Shown here: piece by piece, positions 53,253-55,482 of the stretch
Layout of the letters: every line of letters begins with the position of its first letter
How positions within the stretch are numbered: the stretch's first letter is position 1
Assembly (NCBI GenBank): GCA_027943245.1
Contig: JANDJZ010000398.1
Span: forward strand, 1 to 55,482
DNA from: Acanthamoeba sp. SK_2022b
Lineage: Eukaryota; Discosea; Longamoebia; Acanthamoebidae
Reading direction: 5' to 3'
Length of the DNA: 55,482 bases
Notes under the pieces: model-generated
What the model was told of the DNA's origin: nothing
Databases searched by the model: none
Seen by the model: only the letters and a program-made list of their open reading frames with translations
Made by a program: the position numbers and the translations under genes

Positions 53253-55482
53253 ATGGCCCAGGGACGTCAGGAAGCTCTCCGGTTGCTGGCGGAGCAGCAG
53301 CAAAGGCTGGGAGAGGTCGAGGGCCTGTCCGGTCTTAAGCTCGATATCGACTTTGACCACTTCGTCAACCACTCCAAGTTCGTCCCTCCCTATTCTCTTT
53401 CCGCTTCGCTTTCGTTCTTTTCCCGCTTTCAAGTCTGACGCGGTCAACGCGGCCAGCTTCAAGGAAAGCTCGCGGCAGGATGACCTGCTCCGGTCCCTGG
53501 TATCCGACGTTGTCGAGAAGGGCCTGTGGGCATCCGACGAAGGGTAAGCCTCCTCTTCCTTCTCTCTATATCCATTAATTAATAAATATTCAGGTAAATC
53601 AAAACAAGATACCGTTTTTTAAAAAAATAAAACGCCACCACTCACCAACGCTGCTGTAACTCGGTACAGGTTGGTGGCCTGGCTCAACAAGAGCGAGCGC
53701 TCAAAGCGCCAGTTCGTTGAGGCCACCCAGAGGTGCGTGGTCCGCATGGCGGCGGACAACCAAGTCGACTCGGGCACGGGCAACTCGTACTACATGATCC
53801 GCTGGGACACCTCCGCCAGGGCGATGGTGGTCACCGCGCGCTTGGACTGTGTCACCTACACCGACGGCTGGGGGCCCAAGCTCGACGAGCAGCTCGGCCT
53901 ACACGTGCTCGACGAGGTCTACGTGCGGGAGGCCACCGAGATGCTCAAGCGCGCCGAGGAGCGGCTGCGGTCAGATCTCGGCGCCGGCGTCGACATCGCG
54001 CTCGAGGCCGACTGGGCGAGCTTCGTCGACAGCAGGCAGTTTCTCGAGCGCGGGGACAGCTCGCGCCGCGGCGTGATCCACGGCGTCGTGGACTCGGTCC
54101 TGGAGCGCGGCCTGTGGGACTCGAGCGAGGGCCTGCTGGCGTGGCTCGCCAAGAGCCCGCGGGCGCGGGCCGCCGTGCTGTCGCGCGTGGCGCGGATCGT
54201 GGTGGCGCTCAGCCCCGACGGCAACGTCGAAGCGCGCAACGGCAACTCCTACTACCAGCTGCGCGTCGACGACGCGGCCACGCTGAGGGTCACCGCGCGG
54301 CTCGACTGCGTGACCTACACTGACGGTTGGGGGCCCAAGCTCGACGACGAGCTCGGCCTGCACGTGCTCGACGAGGACTACATGAAGGAGGCCGCGCAGA
54401 TGGTGGCGCGGCAGGAGGAGCGGCTGCAGGCCGATCTGGGCGGCGTGGGCGTGCTGCTCGAGGTCGACTGGGCGAGCTTCGTGGGCAGCCGGCAGTTTCT
54501 CGAGCGCGGGGACAGCTCGCGCCGCGACGTGATCCACAGCGTGTCCTCGTCGGTGATCGAGCGCGGCCTGTGGGACTCGAGCGAGGGCCTGGTGGCGGCG
54601 TGGGTCAACGGCAGCCGCCGCGTGCGACGGCTCGTGCTCGAGCGGGTCAACAAGATCGTGGTCAAGCTGCAGCCCGACGGGTCGCTGTCCGACGTGGGCA
54701 CCGGCAACTCCTACTACCAAGTCGAGCTCGAGGTGCGGGACGGCCAGCAGTCGCTCGTCGTCACGGCGCGGCTCGACTGCGTCACCTACACCGACGGCTG
54801 GGGGCCCAAGGTCGACGAGCGCCTCGCGCTGCACTATCTGGACGAGACCTACCTGCGCAAGGCCACGGAGGAGCTCGCCGCCAAGAACGCGGCGCTGCAG
54901 TCGGACCTAGGCCGGCCGGTCGTCCTGCACGTCGACTGGGACTCTTTCGTGCGCTCGCGGCCGTTCCTCGAGCGCGGGGACAGCTCGCGCAGCGGCGTGA
55001 TCGAGAGCGTGATCGACAGCGTGATACAGCGCGGCGTGTGGGACGGCAGCGACGGCCTGGTGGCCTTTGCCCGCGAGCAGCCCGACGCCATGGCCCAGCT
55101 GGCCGCCGTGGTCGTCAAGCTGTCGCCCGATTCGCAGATCGACTACGACACCGGTAACTCCTATTACGGCCTGAGCGTCGGCCCGGGCCCGACGATCACC
55201 GTCACGGCGCGGCTCGACTGCGTGACATACACCGACGGCTGGAGGGAGAAGCTCAAGCACCACCTCGGCAACCTCAAGTCGGCGCCCAAGGCCACCGTAG
55301 ACCTGGACCAGGTCCACGAGTACCTCAAGGACCAGCCGGAGCCGGTGCTGCCCGGTCCCGCCATCCCCTGCGACATCCATTCGTACATGCTGGCCCCTGG
55401 CCAGATCGCGACTCCTCAGGTAACTCGTCGTGTGCAGCCCGTTCGTCTTCGTTGTTTTAACTCCTATGTTCGTTCTTTTTCT
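53253..55482 (+). CDS. Protein of four tandem copies of an unrecognised ~155-residue domain, 3' partial
   Basis: ATG at 53253: MAQGRQEALRLLAEQQQRLG, an amphipathic helix. Introns 53379-53457 and about 53546-53669 are removed with the frame kept (NHS|NFKESS; ASDEG|LVAW). Repeat 1 begins at DFDHFVN; repeats 2-4 at DWASFVDSRQFLERGDSSRR, DWASFVGSRQFLERGDSSRR and DWDSFVRSRPFLERGDSSRS. Each continues RG(L/V)WD.S.GLVA, then I/V-V-V-x-L-x-PD, GNSYY, and ends with the near-invariant RLDCVTYTDGWGPKLDE and LHVLDExY. The unit ends in a helix rich in Glu and Leu that leads into the next copy. The tail is EYLKDQPEPVLPGPAIPCDI, ending GQIATPQ before a GT donor near 55421; the gene continues beyond the window. 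No signal peptide or membrane segment is seen, so it is probably cytosolic. I do not recognise the family. Confidence 0.85.
54010..55270 (+). repeat. Tandem coding repeats 2-4 (period about 456-468 bases)
   Basis: The Asp codon of the DW motif falls at 54010, 54466 and 54934, so the periods are 456 and 468 bases. GNSYY recurs near 53778, 54238, 54703 and 55153, and RLDCVTYTDGW near 53842, 54299, 54769 and 55210. DNA identity is high within repeats 2-4 (long shared runs such as TTTCTCGAGCGCGGGGACAG), while repeat 1 is more diverged and is the only one with introns. Confidence 0.9.

Overview
This is nuclear DNA of a GC-rich amoebozoan protist, most likely Acanthamoeba or a close relative. Evidence: nearly every gene is cut into short exons by introns of roughly 50-200 bases with GT(A)CG-like donors; coding GC is high; proteins carry long Ser, Gln and His tracts; there is a complete eukaryotic 5S rRNA gene of the Acanthamoeba type; and the PTEN orthologue looks most like amoebozoan PTEN. 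The genus is an inference. There are no bacterial operons and no CRISPR array.

Layout, left to right: the 3' part of a conserved but unnamed protein with a low-complexity tail (1-1773); two tandem aldo-keto reductase genes (2424-5925); a TBC Rab-GAP (6136-7652, minus) divergent from a PTEN lipid phosphatase (8673-10471, plus); a low-GC, gene-poor island with two inverted tRNA-Pro(AGG) genes and a transposase relic (about 10530-13080); a PAS-like coiled-coil protein (13216-15277, minus); a long DUF3825-like protein (16177-20860, minus); a Ser-rich protein with a KCTD-type BTB domain (21770-26042, minus); an MFS transporter (27169-30047, minus); an archaeal-type cofactor-independent phosphoglycerate mutase (30487-32584, minus); an F-box/WD40 protein (33015-35600, plus); a decayed DDE transposon (about 36040-37320); a universal stress protein (37672-38375); a second F-box protein (38859-40339); an ankyrin-repeat/CDKN3-like phosphatase fusion (40423-43211, minus), which shares a 98-base divergent promoter with a single-LIM protein (43310-43981, plus); a short-chain dehydrogenase (44083-45043, minus); a 5S rRNA gene preceded by 5S fragments (45251-45610); a second transposon-derived low-GC island (to about 47530); an SLC35F-like drug/metabolite transporter (47673-49623); an uncharacterised protein with a bacterial-looking 'IPF..W..WFAP' domain (49808-52092); a MAPEG enzyme (52268-52928, minus); and the 5' part of a protein built from four tandem copies of an unrecognised domain of about 155 residues (53253 to the window end).

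The genes do not form one pathway. Loose themes are phosphoinositide and phosphotyrosine signalling (PTEN, CDKN3-like phosphatase), ubiquitin-ligase adaptors (two F-box proteins, BTB), membrane traffic (TBC) and redox or lipid metabolism (aldo-keto reductases, SDR, MAPEG). The most notable observations are the tandem repeat protein, the ankyrin-phosphatase fusion with an apparent GC-AG intron whose body is a long CA/GT hairpin, and the presence of both Pol III loci inside the low-GC transposon islands. Splice sites given are my readings of the sequence and were not tested against transcripts.
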